Of a DNA stretch of 42,228 nt, positions 33,385 to 42,228 are shown piece after piece; position 1 is the stretch's first letter; every line of letters starts with the position of its first letter. The notes under the pieces were generated by a model. It searched no databases. It saw only the letters and a list, made by a program, of their open reading frames with translations, and was not told the origin of the DNA. Made by a program: the position numbers and the translations under genes. The stretch comes from Fidelibacterota bacterium (GTDB lineage: Bacteria > Marinisomatota > Marinisomatia > SCGC-AAA003-L08 > GCA-002719095): assembly GCA_002705575.1 (NCBI GenBank), contig PAHI01000021.1, positions 1-42,228 on the forward strand. Reading direction: 5' to 3'.

Positions 33385-33935
33385 TGGCCATATTTCCTAA
33401 AAACTCAGGATGGATTGAACTTATTTGTGGACCAATGTTTAGTGGTAAAACAGAAGAATTAATTCGTAGATTAGTTAGAGCACAATTTGCAAAACAAGAA
33501 GTTGCTATTTTTAAGCCAAAAACAGATAATAGATATAGTGAAGACTATATTGTATCTCACAATAAAAGAAAAATTAAATCAATTATAGTCGAATCATCTG
33601 AAGAAATTTATAAATTTAAAAACAAAGCAGATGTTTTTGGAATTGATGAAGCTCAATTTTTTGATACAAATGTAATTGATGTTTGTAACCAATTAGCAAA
33701 ATCAGGAAAGAGAGTTGTTATAGCAGGTTTAGATAAGGATTACGCAGCAAAATCATTTGGTCCTATTCAGCAATTAATGGTTGATGCTGAGTATGTTACA
33801 AAAGTCAATGCGATATGTATGTCCTGTGGAGACCCTGCAAGCTTCACTCAAAGAATAAGTACAGAGAAAGATTTGGTTGTAGTTGGTGAGACAGATAAAT
33901 ATGAGGCACGTTGCAGGAAGTGTTTTCAATTATAA
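33384..33935 (+). CDS. tdk: Thymidine kinase
   Basis: Type II thymidine kinase (183 aa, normal length) phosphorylating thymidine. The P-loop is in 'CGPMFSGKTEELIRRL', the Walker-B-like 'FGIDEAQFFD' follows, and a zinc site is formed by 'CMSCGDPASF' and 'CRKCFQL' at the C-terminus. The lasso-type 'ASFTQRIS' segment is present. It is coupled to udk by TAATG and followed after 13 bases by the nucleoside transporter gene, so uptake and phosphorylation are linked. Confidence 0.95.
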   Translation: MAIFPKNSGWIELICGPMFSGKTEELIRRLVRAQFAKQEVAIFKPKTDNRYSEDYIVSHNKRKIKSIIVESSEEIYKFKNKADVFGIDEAQFFDTNVIDVCNQLAKSGKRVVIAGLDKDYAAKSFGPIQQLMVDAEYVTKVNAICMSCGDPASFTQRISTEKDLVVVGETDKYEARCRKCFQL

Positions 33936-33948
33936 TTAAGGAGAAATA

Positions 33949-35181
33949 ATGGAAAGACTGATTGGGATATTAGGAATATTTACAATACTAGGAATAGCTT
34001 TTATTATGTCTAATAATAGAAAGAATATTAATTTAAGAATCGTAATATGGGGGCTAGGTCTTCAATTATTGTTTGGGATTTTTATTCTTATAACTCCATT
34101 TGGAAAGCCTATATTTTCATGGTTTGATAAATTAATAAAAAAACTACTGAGCTTCTCAAATGAAGGCAGTGAATTCTTATTTTCTTCATTTATAGATGGA
34201 AAAATGAACCCTGCTGTTATAAATTTTGCATTTTCAGTACTACCGACAGTAATATTTTTCTCAGCATTAATGGCAGTATTATATCATATTGGTTTAATGC
34301 AAAAAATTATTCGCTTTGTTGCATTAATTATGCAAAAAACAATGAAAACAAGTGGACCTGAGACTACTAGTATCTCTGCAAATATATTTGTTGGTCAAAC
34401 TGAAGCTCCTCTAGTAATCAAGCCTTTTATATCTAAAATGACGAAATCAGAATTAATGGCAGTTATGACAGGAGGTTTTGCAACAGTAGCGGGTGGTGTA
34501 ATGGCAATTTATGTAGGTATGCTAGAAAACATACCGGGGATTGCAGGACATTTAATGGCAGCATCAATTATGAGTGCACCTGCTGCCTTAGTAATAGCAA
34601 AAATAATGTATCCGGAATCTGACCAAATAGATAGTAATGATAAATTTACTCAACTATCATCTAATTTAAATGAACCTGTAAAAGGCAACGTATTAGAATC
34701 TTTAGGCAATGGTGCTACTGATGGTTTGAAATTAGCTGCAAATATTGCTGCTATGCTAATTGCATTTGTTGCTTTAATAGCATTATCAAATTATATATTA
34801 AATATCTTTGGAACTTCATTAGAAGATATCTTTGGATATCTTTTTATGCCATTAGCATTTTTAATGGGTGCTCCATGGTCGGAATCACATATATTAGGCA
34901 GCCTATTAGGACAAAAAATTGTTTTAACAGAATTAATAGCATATATGAATCTTGCTGATATTCAAGCAGGAACAAATCCAGTATCTGATAAAACTTCAAT
35001 ATTAGCAAGTTATGCTCTCTGTGGCTTTGCAAACTTTGCTTCAATTGGAATACAATTAGGCGGCATAGGATCAATTGCTCCAGAAAGAAAAAAAGATTTG
35101 GCGAAACTTGTAACTAAAGCAATGTTTGGTGGTGCTTTAGCATCATGGCTAACTGCAACAATAGCTGGAATATTAATTTAA
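33949..35181 (+). CDS. Concentrative nucleoside transporter (NupC/CNT family)
   Basis: An inner-membrane nucleoside symporter of 410 aa, normal bacterial length, with about eight or more hydrophobic segments. Family signatures are clear: '[18 protein letters not shown]' with the substrate-contacting GQTEAP, '[19 protein letters not shown]', '[16 protein letters not shown]', and the C-terminal '[18 protein letters not shown]'. AAGGAG precedes the ATG by 6-7 bases. It probably imports pyrimidine nucleosides for Tdk, Udk and Cdd. The choice of cation (H+ or Na+) cannot be read by eye. Confidence 0.93.
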   Translation: MERLIGILGIFTILGIAFIMSNNRKNINLRIVIWGLGLQLLFGIFILITPFGKPIFSWFDKLIKKLLSFSNEGSEFLFSSFIDGKMNPAVINFAFSVLPTVIFFSALMAVLYHIGLMQKIIRFVALIMQKTMKTSGPETTSISANIFVGQTEAPLVIKPFISKMTKSELMAVMTGGFATVAGGVMAIYVGMLENIPGIAGHLMAASIMSAPAALVIAKIMYPESDQIDSNDKFTQLSSNLNEPVKGNVLESLGNGATDGLKLAANIAAMLIAFVALIALSNYILNIFGTSLEDIFGYLFMPLAFLMGAPWSESHILGSLLGQKIVLTELIAYMNLADIQAGTNPVSDKTSILASYALCGFANFASIGIQLGGIGSIAPERKKDLAKLVTKAMFGGALASWLTATIAGILI

Positions 35182-35191
35182 AAAGGATTAT

Positions 35192-35839
35192 ATGAGAATT
35201 TTATTATTAGGTCCTCCTGGTGGAGGTAAAGGAACACAAGCAAAATATCTGGAAAATAAATTTAATATACCTCAAATATCAACTGGAGATATGTTAAGAG
35301 AAAATGTCAAAAATAATACCTCATTAGGTCTAGAAGCCAAAATATATATGACTAAAGGTGAGCTTGTTCCAGACATAGTGATTCTTAATATGATGAAAGA
35401 TAGAATTAAAAATAATGATTGTAAATCAGGATATATTCTAGATGGATTCCCAAGAACAATTCCACAAGCTGAAGGATTAACAAAAATGCTCAATGTATTA
35501 AACCAAAATCTAGATAAAGCTATATTATTAAAGGTAGATGATGAAACAATCGTAAACAGAATGTCTGGAAGACGAGTTCATCCATCCTCAGGCAGAGTAT
35601 ATCATGTTTTATATAATCCCCCTAAAATAGAAAATAAAGATGATTTGACTGGAGAAACATTAATAACAAGACCTGATGATGAAGAACACACTGTTAGAAA
35701 CAGATTAAAGGTATATCACAATCAAACTTATCCACTCATTGATTATTATTCTAAACTTAACATATTAATTTCAATTGATGCTCATGGTAGTATTGAACAT
35801 ATTAGTGATAAAATTAATATAGCTCTAAAAAATGTATAA
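35192..35839 (+). CDS. adk: Adenylate kinase
   Basis: Long-form adenylate kinase (215 aa) interconverting ATP + AMP and 2 ADP. The P-loop '[16 protein letters not shown]', the AMP site '[11 protein letters not shown]', '[13 protein letters not shown]', and a LID beginning '[20 protein letters not shown]' are present, followed by '[14 protein letters not shown]'. The LID lacks the four zinc cysteines, as in Gram-negative enzymes. The stop overlaps the coaE start by 8 bases. Its placement after the transporter makes it part of the same nucleotide-metabolism run. Confidence 0.96.
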   Translation: MRILLLGPPGGGKGTQAKYLENKFNIPQISTGDMLRENVKNNTSLGLEAKIYMTKGELVPDIVILNMMKDRIKNNDCKSGYILDGFPRTIPQAEGLTKMLNVLNQNLDKAILLKVDDETIVNRMSGRRVHPSSGRVYHVLYNPPKIENKDDLTGETLITRPDDEEHTVRNRLKVYHNQTYPLIDYYSKLNILISIDAHGSIEHISDKINIALKNV

Positions 35840-36431
35840 ACTAGCTATCACTGGAGGAATTGGTGCAGGGAAAACAACTGCAAGTGAATATCTAAACTCA
35901 AAAAGTGATTCCATATACCTATTTAATGCTGATAAAGAATCAAAAAAATTATTAAAAAGAAGCCTATTATTGCAAAATAAAATTATCACCGCATTTGGAT
36001 CAAATGTTACATACAAAAACAAATTAGATATTAAGAAATTAGCTGAAGTTGCATTCTCAAGTAAAATTGATCAAGAAATATTAAATGGTATTATGTGGGC
36101 CGAGGTATTTATTCTAATAAATAAAAAAATAGATAAATGCAAGAAAGATAAAAAATCACTTTTCATATTAGATGCTGCTATGATTTTTGAAGCTAAACTA
36201 ACATATTTATTTGATTATACTTTAGTTATCACTGCAACAAAAAAAACCAGATTAGACAGAGCTATAAAAAGACATAATATTCCACTAGAACAAATTAAAA
36301 ATAGAATGTCTCTACAATTAAGTGATAAGAAAAAAGTAGAATTGTCAGACTACAGTATAATAAATAATGATTCAATTGAATCATTATTTATCAAAATAGA
36401 TAATTTTTACAATAAAATAATAAGTAAGTAA
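35832..36431 (+). CDS. coaE: Dephospho-CoA kinase
   Basis: CoaE (199 aa, normal length) catalyses the last step of coenzyme A synthesis. The P-loop '[16 protein letters not shown]' (6-21) is intact. '[12 protein letters not shown]' corresponds to the usual IDADxxxxxL segment, and '[15 protein letters not shown]' plus the '[11 protein letters not shown]' lid region fit the family. The start is inside adk. It is the last gene of the plus-strand run and is convergent with the giant repeat-protein gene, 6 bases away. I see no terminator between them. Confidence 0.92.
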   Translation: MYKLAITGGIGAGKTTASEYLNSKSDSIYLFNADKESKKLLKRSLLLQNKIITAFGSNVTYKNKLDIKKLAEVAFSSKIDQEILNGIMWAEVFILINKKIDKCKKDKKSLFILDAAMIFEAKLTYLFDYTLVITATKKTRLDRAIKRHNIPLEQIKNRMSLQLSDKKKVELSDYSIINNDSIESLFIKIDNFYNKIISK

Positions 36432-36437
36432 CAAGTC

Positions 36438-39400
36438 TTATTTAACCAATACTATTTTTTGTTTACTTGAAAAATTCTCAGTATCCATTTTAATAATATA
36501 TATACCGCTTGCAGATAATCCTGCATTCCATTCTATACTATAACTACCTGCATATTGAAACTCATCAATAAGTGTTTCTAGCTTCCTGCCTACCAAATCA
36601 TATATAGCAATTGATACCTTAGATTCATAAGGTACTTTATACTCTATGTGTGTTATGGGATTAAAAGGATTCGGATAGGCAGGAGCCATACTAAATTCAT
36701 TCGGAATCATACTATTATTTTTCTCTATTAAAAAAGTACTTAAATTCATCCATAATGGAAACGAACCCTGTATATTTATAACTTGACCTAAATTATTATA
36801 TACTTTAAAACTAGGACTATCATTTAATTCACAATAGCCTAAAGTTGCATCTGAGTTATCATAGCCCATAACTGGTACATCCGTATAAGAGCCTTCCCAT
36901 CTTGCAGAACCAACTAATCGATTACCATTAAAAGCTAAAATCCAGTCACCTTTTTGAATTTTATAACCTTCTACTTCAACATCATCAAAAAAGTAAAATG
37001 CTTGTTTTGAGGATTGATTAAACTTAAACTCATCAGGCGTTTTATATTTGTTAATAATATTACTTTTTCTATTTGATGAAATATTTTGATCTTCGATTTC
37101 CCAACTAAAATCTATATTGTCTAACGATGAATTTTTCACCCAATATCCTTTTAAATTTCTAAACCCTGTATTAGCTAAACTACCTACCCATCCTGATTGA
37201 AGCTTTATTGCAGCCATTCCTTCTGTAATAATATCTGTAACTTGGTCTTCCATATAATCAGGGAAAGCTTGACCTAAAGAAGCTCCATCATCACCAATAT
37301 ATGATATAAGATTCCAACCTTCATGTAAATTATAAACTAAATCTTTATTAGTAGGTAACGCTTCAACTTGTAAATTTTCTGATTCACTTTTTATGCTAAT
37401 CCAATAACCTTTATCCGCTTCAAAATTTGTCAAGCTACCTTCCCACCCAAATCCTGGTAAATTAGCCATAGCTAAAGACTCCGTAATCACTTTATCAACA
37501 TTACTCACTATAGGCGAAAGCACAGAAGGCACATATGAATCATCTGGTATACCTAAAAAGCTAATTAAATTCATATCTTCATGAAAATCAAAGTTCATTG
37601 TTATATAATCAGATAAAGGCTCTACATTAATAGTGAAATATTGTAGTGAAGGAGCAGCAAAATTTTCTCCTCCATCAAAAACTTTTAAAGTTATAGGTCC
37701 AAAAATACCATATATATCTGGAGTCCACGTAAGTAACCCATTTGAGAAATCTATATTCATGCCATCAGGAGCATTAACAAGCTGATATGTAAATTGTGTG
37801 TCATCTACATCATAAACCTGTATTTGGTATTCATACAAACTTCCTTGTAATCCAGTTACTATGGGCTCTGAAATTATACTAGGTGGATCATTAATTGGAG
37901 CTACAGATATAGCATAACTTTGAGAATCAAACAATGAATCTTCTTCATTATCATATACATATACTGTAAAAAATCCTGATGTAAGCACTCCTTCTAACGG
38001 AATCCAAGTTAAAATACCTTGTTCAGTAATTTGCATATTATCAGGTGCGTTTAACAAATTAAATGTATATTCATCACTATCTACATCACTAACACTGATT
38101 TCATAAATATAAACTTCATCTTCTATTGCATTTAAACTAGGCTCAGAAGTTATCTCAGGAGGATCATTAACTGGATTAACATTAATTTCAAATTCTTGAA
38201 CAGATGGATAATCTATGCTTGATATAGGATTTTCTGTATCCCAAACAACCACAGAAACAAAACCTGAAGAAAGCACTCCCTCATCAGGTATCCATTTAAT
38301 GATACCTGTATTAGAGTCTATCTCCATACCTTCTGGACTCATTAAAAAATTAAAATAAAAGGCTTCAGAATCTGGATCATAAATCTCAATATCATAAATA
38401 TATTCTTGTTGCTCATATCCTAATGTTAATGGCTCAGATATAATAATAGGACGATCATTTACGGGTAAAACATCTACTAAAAATGATTTATCATCTATCA
38501 AATTATTAGAATCACTTACGCTAGCATTTACAGTTAATTGACCATACCAATTCTCAAAAGGCGTAATTGATATAATATTATCATCAATAGATATATCAGC
38601 ATTCTGATTATCTGAAAGATACGCATTGTAATACAATGAATCTCCATCTATATCTTCAGCAGAAAGTTCAACCTGCAAACTAGAATCTTCATTTAATGTT
38701 TGATTTTCTATATCATATAATACTGGTGGATCATTTAAAGGTAACACTTCAAGATTAAAAATAGTTGAATCTGAAAATTCTGCATCACTTACTTCAACTG
38801 TAATTTGAATATTACCATTATAATCTTCTTCAGGAATAATAGTTAATAAATTTCCAAAAACTACAATACTACTTTCAATATCTGAATATGCACTAAAACT
38901 TATAATATCTTCATCAACATCAAAGCCAGAAAGACTGATTGTAAAATTAGAATCCTCATTTACTTGTTGATTATTTATTAAATCTATTGATGGAGAATCG
39001 TTAACAGGAACTACACTAATAAGAAAATCCGTATAATTACTAAATTCACCATCACTAACACCAACAATAACACTTATATCATCATTAGAATCAAGCTCTG
39101 GGATAACACTAAGCAAACTTCCATCTATAACTATCTGAGCATTATCACTAAAAGCTTCAAAAGTTAAATCATCACCATCAATATCAGTTGCTGAAAGATT
39201 AATATTTAAGATAGTGTCTTCTTGAATAGATTGTGGTTCAATATTAATTATTTGAGGTGGATCATTAGTTCCTTTCACTGATACCAATACATTTGCTTCA
39301 TTTGAATAAAATTCTTGATCAAATACATTAAATGTAAATGAGTCTTGACCGGTAAAATTTATATTAGGTGTATAAAGAAAACTCTGCCCAATAATTGATA

Positions 39401-42228
39401 CACTTCCATTTGAAGGCCCAGATAGAATTGAAACACTTATTTGACTATTGTCATTATCAATATCAGAAAAAGCTGCTTGAATAAGCTGCCCTATATCTTC
39501 TTCAACATCAAACTCCAAATCACTGGCAACAGGAGAATCATTACTCTCAATAACAGTTATATTGAAACTCTCAGAAATAGAAAGCCGTCTACTTCTATCG
39601 TCTGCAATAATTGTAACTTCAAAAGGCCCACCACTCTTATTTGCTTCAGATATTATAATTATTTCATTTTGATTTAATCTGACGTCAATTATTTCATTAT
39701 CTTCAAATAATAAACTATATTCCAAATTGTCCTGATCAATATCACTAAAAACATTAGATATATCTAATACATAATCCTCGAAATCTTCAACTAAGTTTAA
39801 ATCAGATATAGAATTCTGAATTTGGGGAGCATCATTAACTGGAACAACAAATATTATAAAATTTTCGATATCTGTTAAAGAGCCATCACTAACAGAAACT
39901 GTCACTTCAACCTCACCATTAAAATTATTTGAAAAAGGAATTGTTAATAAGTTACTTGATAATGACCAATCTTGATTTGATGGATTAATATCTTGTAAAT
40001 CATAAGATAAAACATCTTGGTCAATATCAGTTGCTTTAATCTCATATACAAAATTTGAATCTTCATTTATAAATTGATTATCAATTATTTCAATTAAAGG
40101 AGAATCATTCGATTGCTCAATCGTTAATTTAACTTCTGCTTCCAATGATATGTCAGTACCATCTGAGGCTATATAAGTAAACGTATCTTGACCATTATAA
40201 TCTGAATTAGGGGTATATGCAAAAGCCCAATTTAGTAAAGTTACTGTACCATTTTGCGGCTCCTCAGCAATACTAAAAGTAAGCTCATTTAATTCAACAT
40301 CAGTTCCTTGAGGAAAAATACTAACAATACCATCTTCAATCACATTGTAATTTAAATCTTCTACTAATGGAATATCATTAATCGATTGTATATTGACCTG
40401 GAAAGTATCATCTACAGTACCACCCTGTCCATCATCAGCAGTAATAGTGATATTCCCTAAACCAAAATAATCTTGTGAACCATAAATGCTTAGTAGATTG
40501 TTATTAATTTCAGTTTTAATATTGTCATTATCTGAAACTACAGAAAAACTAATAGCATCAAAATCTACGTCATTAGCTTTTAAAGTTATTAATATAGACT
40601 CATCTTCATTCAAATCAATATCATCTAAACTATCTATAACAGGTATATCATTTACTGGTTGAACGTCAACATTAAAAAGCTGAGACACACTTACATCACC
40701 ATTTAATTCTGATGCCGTGACAGTTATAGTAGAAATACCACTATAATTTAAAGGTGGTATTATTGTTATATTCGGTTCACTCAAAGCCCCCTCAGTACTT
40801 ACATTTTCTATTTCAAAATCAAACCCTCCTACTGATGAAGACACACTAATATCTAAGCTATGATCAATATCAAAACAACTAATCGACTGAACAAGAGAAT
40901 CATCCTCATTTATTGTTTGATCAGAAATATTATCAATTGAAGGTGGATCATTAACAGCAGAAACAGTAATAGAAATTATTCCTTCTTCAGATTCCTGATT
41001 AGAATTGTTTGGATTTGTTATTTTGTACCTAATTTCATCATCACCGTAAAAATTTGAATTTGGAGTATAAATTACAGTCCACTGAGCTACTTGATTTGTA
41101 GAACTTTGTACAAATAATGGATTCGAAATTGATCCATTATTTGGAAGATGCGTAATTTCTACTTGCTCTGTTCCATCTTGAGGAAAACCCATTATATCAA
41201 ATCCAATTACACTAATATTATTCTGAGTATCCTCCATAATTGAAACATTGTCATCTAAAGCGCTTGGAGCTGAACGAGAATCTAATCTAGAATCATCTAG
41301 AATAAATGTAATAATTTCAACTGAAGACTCTGATAAATTATCTTTGACTTTATATATTACATAGTCAGCTGCTAAAGCTGGATCTGATGCAACATATCTA
41401 TAATATTGTTCGTCTGAATCTCCTATTTTTAAAATACTCCCACCCATTACCGATACGAATTCAATATCTGAATCTGAAGGAGGGACAGTGTTAAAATTTA
41501 ATATATCACCATCTGCATCAGATATATATTCAGATAAATTAAATGTTACAGTATCAAAATTAACATCTAAAGATATTGATGTTGCCTCCGGTATATCATT
41601 AACCGATAATACATCAAAAGAAACCGTAGCTGTATTTGATTCATTATAAGAATCAGATGCAACAAAACTAAAAGAATCATTGCCATAAAAATTTGAATTT
41701 GGGGTATAGATTAGCAATGGAGGTGTTCCAGATATTGTTCCATTACTACTGTCATAAAATAATTGATACGTTAAATCATCATTCTCAGCATCAAATGATA
41801 ACAAGGTAAACTCTATTGAACTATCTTCATTTAAAACTAAATCTAAATCATTTGAAAATGGTGGTTGGTTAGATTCTTCGACTTGAAGTAGATACTCAAT
41901 GCTAGTTGATGTTTCTGAATCAGATAAATTTAAAATTACTAGAGAATTTCCACCACTATTAAAAGTTGGTGTTCCAGAAAGATAGTTATCAGACAATTCA
42001 AGCCATCCTAAACTATTGCTTATAGAAATTGTAAGATCATCTAAATCATTATCTATATCGTTAAATTCTATGATTTGTGAGTATTCAGCATTCTCCAAAG
42101 CTATATTTAAACTAGAAGTAACAAAATAAGGTGCATCATTTACTGGAAGAACGGTTATGGATACTGTTTCACTATCATTTAAAGAACCATCTGAAACTGA
42201 TACCCATAAATCAATAGTTCCATTAAAA
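36438..42228 (-). CDS. Giant tandem-repeat surface protein with type IX sorting domain (5' end outside window)
   Basis: The frame is open to the window edge: at least 1929 residues are present and the N-terminus is missing. An apparent start near 42098 is an internal TTG (Leu), because the frame continues upstream with another repeat ('VLPVNDAPYFV'). About 15 Ig/cadherin-like units of roughly 80-100 residues are separated by VNDxP-type linkers (VNDIP, VNDPP, SNDSP, LNDPP) and carry acidic 'DxDxDxL' motifs typical of calcium-dependent bacterial adhesin repeats. After them come two related modules with 'MNLISFLG' and 'WNLISYIG', each followed by 'WxGSL' and 'KGYW'. A region with 'GDWILAFNGNRLVGSARWEG' follows. 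The last 85 residues form a sorting domain ('AYPNPFNPITHIEYK', 'ASGIYIIKM'). Probably secreted or surface-bound, with an adhesion-like role. Confidence 0.85.
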   Translation of the reverse strand, partial: FNGTIDLWVSVSDGSLNDSETVSITVLPVNDAPYFVTSSLNIALENAEYSQIIEFNDIDNDLDDLTISISNSLGWLELSDNYLSGTPTFNSGGNSLVILNLSDSETSTSIEYLLQVEESNQPPFSNDLDLVLNEDSSIEFTLLSFDAENDDLTYQLFYDSSNGTISGTPPLLIYTPNSNFYGNDSFSFVASDSYNESNTATVSFDVLSVNDIPEATSISLDVNFDTVTFNLSEYISDADGDILNFNTVPPSDSDIEFVSVMGGSILKIGDSDEQYYRYVASDPALAADYVIYKVKDNLSESSVEIITFILDDSRLDSRSAPSALDDNVSIMEDTQNNISVIGFDIMGFPQDGTEQVEITHLPNNGSISNPLFVQSSTNQVAQWTVIYTPNSNFYGDDEIRYKITNPNNSNQESEEGIISITVSAVNDPPSIDNISDQTINEDDSLVQSISCFDIDHSLDISVSSSVGGFDFEIENVSTEGALSEPNITIIPPLNYSGISTITVTASELNGDVSVSQLFNVDVQPVNDIPVIDSLDDIDLNEDESILITLKANDVDFDAISFSVVSDNDNIKTEINNNLLSIYGSQDYFGLGNITITADDGQGGTVDDTFQVNIQSINDIPLVEDLNYNVIEDGIVSIFPQGTDVELNELTFSIAEEPQNGTVTLLNWAFAYTPNSDYNGQDTFTYIASDGTDISLEAEVKLTIEQSNDSPLIEIIDNQFINEDSNFVYEIKATDIDQDVLSYDLQDINPSNQDWSLSSNLLTIPFSNNFNGEVEVTVSVSDGSLTDIENFIIFVVPVNDAPQIQNSISDLNLVEDFEDYVLDISNVFSDIDQDNLEYSLLFEDNEIIDVRLNQNEIIIISEANKSGGPFEVTIIADDRSRRLSISESFNITVIESNDSPVASDLEFDVEEDIGQLIQAAFSDIDNDNSQISVSILSGPSNGSVSIIGQSFLYTPNINFTGQDSFTFNVFDQEFYSNEANVLVSVKGTNDPPQIINIEPQSIQEDTILNINLSATDIDGDDLTFEAFSDNAQIVIDGSLLSVIPELDSNDDISVIVGVSDGEFSNYTDFLISVVPVNDSPSIDLINNQQVNEDSNFTISLSGFDVDEDIISFSAYSDIESSIVVFGNLLTIIPEEDYNGNIQITVEVSDAEFSDSTIFNLEVLPLNDPPVLYDIENQTLNEDSSLQVELSAEDIDGDSLYYNAYLSDNQNADISIDDNIISITPFENWYGQLTVNASVSDSNNLIDDKSFLVDVLPVNDRPIIISEPLTLGYEQQEYIYDIEIYDPDSEAFYFNFLMSPEGMEIDSNTGIIKWIPDEGVLSSGFVSVVVWDTENPISSIDYPSVQEFEINVNPVNDPPEITSEPSLNAIEDEVYIYEISVSDVDSDEYTFNLLNAPDNMQITEQGILTWIPLEGVLTSGFFTVYVYDNEEDSLFDSQSYAISVAPINDPPSIISEPIVTGLQGSLYEYQIQVYDVDDTQFTYQLVNAPDGMNIDFSNGLLTWTPDIYGIFGPITLKVFDGGENFAAPSLQYFTINVEPLSDYITMNFDFHEDMNLISFLGIPDDSYVPSVLSPIVSNVDKVITESLAMANLPGFGWEGSLTNFEADKGYWISIKSESENLQVEALPTNKDLVYNLHEGWNLISYIGDDGASLGQAFPDYMEDQVTDIITEGMAAIKLQSGWVGSLANTGFRNLKGYWVKNSSLDNIDFSWEIEDQNISSNRKSNIINKYKTPDEFKFNQSSKQAFYFFDDVEVEGYKIQKGDWILAFNGNRLVGSARWEGSYTDVPVMGYDNSDATLGYCELNDSPSFKVYNNLGQVINIQGSFPLWMNLSTFLIEKNNSMIPNEFSMAPAYPNPFNPITHIEYKVPYESKVSIAIYDLVGRKLETLIDEFQYAGSYSIEWNAGLSASGIYIIKMDTENFSSKQKIVLVK

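Noticed and set aside
1..42228. Mobile element, prophage, defence system or secondary-metabolite cluster
   Set aside because: I see no transposase, integrase, phage structural, toxin-antitoxin, restriction or biosynthetic-cluster genes, and no long terminal repeats; gene content is housekeeping plus envelope proteins.

Overview
The window looks like a chromosomal segment of an AT-rich, Gram-negative marine bacterium of the Fibrobacteres-Chlorobi-Bacteroidetes (FCB) superphylum. Candidatus Marinimicrobia (SAR406) is my best guess. The reasons are an LptF/LptG permease (outer membrane), a TonB-dependent receptor with an N-terminal carboxypeptidase-regulatory-like domain, DUF5916, DUF2480-like and Bacteroidetes-type GlmU-like proteins, and two secreted proteins ending in type IX-style sorting domains with the AYPNPFNP motif. 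The taxon is inferred from gene content only. There is no phage, insertion sequence, CRISPR array or rRNA, and coding density is very high: the longest gap without a gene is about 200 bases, and several neighbours overlap or touch.

Layout. Positions 1-126 hold a tRNA-Pro(UGG) on the minus strand and its probable terminator. Positions 233-3370 (+) hold lptF/G, a pyrimidine-nucleoside phosphorylase and a GcvR-like double-ACT protein. Positions 3371-10783 (-) form a probable operon reading korA, korB, fumC and a class A penicillin-binding protein: TCA-cycle enzymes coupled to a cell-wall synthase. Positions 10879-12507 (+) hold selD, a SufT-like DUF59 gene and a short DUF2480-like gene. selD is itself a selenoprotein gene with an in-frame UGA at codon 18, so its true start lies 90 bases upstream of the longest uninterrupted reading frame. 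Positions 12510-15074 (-) encode a DUF5916 outer-membrane protein. It diverges from etfB-etfA-ETF:quinone oxidoreductase plus a 45-residue membrane peptide (15259-18817, +), and two identical perfect palindromes lie between the two units.

Positions 19017-26953 (+) hold two very large envelope genes. The first is a secreted Ala/Cys-rich dockerin protein preceded by a perfect CRP-type site and closed by a strong terminator. The second is a 1594-residue TonB-dependent receptor carrying a huge Asp/Asn/Gly-rich insertion. A PAP2 phosphatase follows. Positions 27575-30123 (-) hold DUF3467, a zinc-ribbon protein, a GlmU-like left-handed beta-helix protein and an unrecognised protein. Positions 30155-36431 (+) hold an M23 peptidase, then a compact nucleoside salvage run (cdd, udk, tdk, CNT transporter), adk and coaE. 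Positions 36438-42228 (-) contain the 3' part of a giant tandem-repeat surface protein whose 5' end lies beyond the window.

The main points for a second look are: the UGA-containing selD with a SECIS-like hairpin; calcium-loop-like repeats inside the transpeptidase part of a penicillin-binding protein and, in related form, inside the TonB receptor; twin operators at the ETF/DUF5916 divergence; tandem CRP/FNR-like sites 21 bp apart; and an overlooked small membrane peptide next to ETF-QO.
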